In this document: positions 63,168 to 64,000 of the stretch, piece by piece
Layout of the letters: each line of letters begins with the position of its first letter
How positions within the stretch are numbered: the stretch's first letter is position 1
Assembly: GCF_018205975.1 (NCBI RefSeq)
Contig: NZ_CP073577.1
Span: forward strand, 372,001-436,000
Length of the DNA stretch: 64,000 nt
Source: Erythrobacter sp. JK5
Lineage (GTDB): Bacteria; Pseudomonadota; Alphaproteobacteria; Sphingomonadales; Sphingomonadaceae
Direction of reading: 5' to 3'
Program-made: the position numbers and the translations under genes
Notes under the pieces: model-generated
What the model was told of the DNA's origin: nothing
Databases searched by the model: none
Seen by the model: only the letters and a program-made list of their open reading frames with translations

Positions 63168-63557
63168 TCAGGGCAGTTCGTCGGCCACCTGCTCCCACAG
63201 TTCGATCTTCACTCCGTTGGGATCGAGGATCCAGGCGAACTTGCCGTAGCCTTCGTCGGCGGTGTCGAGCACCTTCACCCCCTTCGCCTCCAGCCCGGCG
63301 CAGAAGCCATCGAGATCGACAACCCTCAGGTTGATCATGAAGCCACCCTTGCCCGGCTTGATGTACTGATCGTCGGCAAAGTGGCTGACCAACGAATAGG
63401 GGTTCTGCATCGGATCGTCGGCCCACGCGAACTGCGGGCCATAGGTCCCGTCGACCCCCAGCATGTCGCGATACCAGGCGCGCGTCGCCTCGGGATCGGC
63501 GGCGACGTAAAACACGCCGCCCAACCCGGTGATCCGTGGTCCTGTCTGCTTGCTCAT
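63168..63557 (-). CDS. VOC/glyoxalase-superfamily protein
   Basis: The product has 129 residues starting MSKQTGPRITGLGGVFYVAAD. The two beta-alpha-beta-beta-beta modules are readable: GVFYVAADPEATRAWYRDMLG and KVLDTADEGYGKFAWILDPNGVKIELWEQ. The C-terminal Glu of IELWE fits the metal-ligand position, while the first module lacks an obvious His ligand, so lyase, dioxygenase or binding-only roles are all possible. No partner gene is apparent; it is separated by over 100 bases from the extensin-like gene. Confidence 0.85.
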   Translation of the reverse strand: MSKQTGPRITGLGGVFYVAADPEATRAWYRDMLGVDGTYGPQFAWADDPMQNPYSLVSHFADDQYIKPGKGGFMINLRVVDLDGFCAGLEAKGVKVLDTADEGYGKFAWILDPNGVKIELWEQVADELP

Positions 63558-63965
63558 TGCGATCGTCTCCCTGTGTGTCGTGAGCGTCCCGCGGCCGAAT
63601 GTGGACCATCCGGGCCGCGCAGGGAAGGGCGCGGTGCCGCCGCCCGGCCTCCCGCCGCACGCCCCCTAAGGGATGGAACGCATGGAACGCGGTCCAGACG
63701 CTAGGCTCAAGCGACCAAACCGGGCGCGATCGATCGTTCCGGGCGATCACCGGACCGGACGGGAACGGCGCCACAGGCGAAGGCGGGCGGCATGACGAAC
63801 CGGGATGCACCGCCCCGCGCCGAGCGGAAACGGCAAAGCTGCACATTGTTCTTTTTCGTCATTCGCGCGCAGGGCGGATGACGGTTTTTGGGGGGATCAC
63901 CTTTCGGCCTCCTTCCAGATAACCTAATACCCCGCCAACATCCCTCCCGCACGAAGGCCCCTTCC
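63558..63965. other. Intergenic region, about 400 bases, no convincing gene
   Basis: Short open frames here are GC-driven and lack ribosome-binding sites. The region holds a repeated heptamer-like piece (GGATGGAACGCATGGAACGC, 63671-63690) and one strong hairpin (63858-63882). The divergent VOC and SDR genes must both be transcribed from it. Confidence 0.5.
63858..63889 (+). terminator. Hairpin with T tract upstream of the SDR gene
   Basis: GTCATTCGC (63858-63866) pairs with GCGGATGAC (63874-63882), nine pairs with one wobble, loop of seven bases, then GGTTTTT. No protein gene ends just upstream on this strand. It could terminate a small RNA or act as a leader attenuator for the gene at 63966. 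Confidence 0.5.
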
Positions 63966-64000
63966 ATGACCAACCTCTCCCGTTTCACCGGCAAGACCGT
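63966..64000 (+). CDS. N-terminus of a probable short-chain dehydrogenase (partial)
   Basis: An ATG at 63966 opens a frame running off the end of the window: MTNLSRFTGKT. The R-F-x-G-K-T/V start is typical of SDR-family oxidoreductases just before their first strand and glycine-rich NAD(P) motif, which would lie outside the window. Only 11 codons are visible, so the call is tentative. Confidence 0.45.
   Translation, partial: MTNLSRFTGKT

Noticed and set aside
63599..63922. 107-codon plus frame in the last intergenic region
   Set aside because: Low-complexity Arg/Gly-rich translation, no ribosome-binding site, and it runs through the hairpin at 63858.

Overview
The window is a GC-rich chromosomal segment, densely coded on both strands. 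Gene content and order suggest an alphaproteobacterium of the Sphingomonadales, probably Erythrobacteraceae. This is inferred from the TonB receptor/flavin-halogenase/maltose-MFS locus, the divergent tsaD-gpsA and hemC-hemD pairs with a mitofilin-like protein, and the Anbu cluster. No tRNA, rRNA, CRISPR array, insertion sequence or prophage was seen.

Layout. (1) 1-8333, plus strand: the tail of an unknown gene, then two very large genes overlapping by single bases that code for uncharacterised, apparently cytoplasmic proteins of about 1863 and 884 residues. Each is split by a one-base frameshift. The second ends in a tandem pair of His-rich domains. This is the least explained part of the window. 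(2) 8350-28085: an alpha-glucan (maltodextrin/starch) utilisation locus. It holds a TonB-dependent receptor flanked by two flavin-dependent halogenase homologues, a DUF6445 protein, an esterase, a LacI regulator, three GH13 enzymes, a GH97 enzyme, an SLC45-like MFS transporter and an FG-GAP/ASPIC lipoprotein. A 14-bp palindrome, TGCAAA-N2-TTTGCA, occurs five times (once with one mismatch), four of them in the two divergent promoter regions. I propose it is the operator of the local LacI protein. (3) 28124-36574: mixed metabolism and stress genes: DCC protein, lactate monooxygenase-like flavoenzyme, methyltransferase with a membrane partner, alanine dehydrogenase, alternative oxidase, glutathione-dependent formaldehyde dehydrogenase with a cupin, M23 peptidase and a lipoprotein. 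(4) 36650-39476, minus: a tightly coupled gcdH-maiA-FAH catabolic operon. (5) 39645-44143: receiver protein, H3TH membrane protein, vWA lipoprotein and a frameshifted polysaccharide flippase. (6) 44140-50140: gpsA and tsaD divergent from hemC, hemD and a mitofilin-like protein, then a UbiH-type hydroxylase. (7) 50199-57295: DsbD, small envelope proteins, uvrB, DUF3617 lipoprotein and an alpha/beta hydrolase. (8) 57374-61428: the four-gene Anbu cluster (circularly permuted ATP-grasp, alpha-E, transglutaminase, Anbu protease). (9) 61603 to the end: LuxR-type regulator, extensin-like lipoprotein, VOC protein and the start of a probable SDR gene.

Quality note. All three clear gene breaks (about 2124, 6402 and 43416) are explained by loss of one G from a short G run. 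That points to consensus indels rather than three independent pseudogenes. Function calls rest on motifs I could read and on family knowledge; no database search was run.
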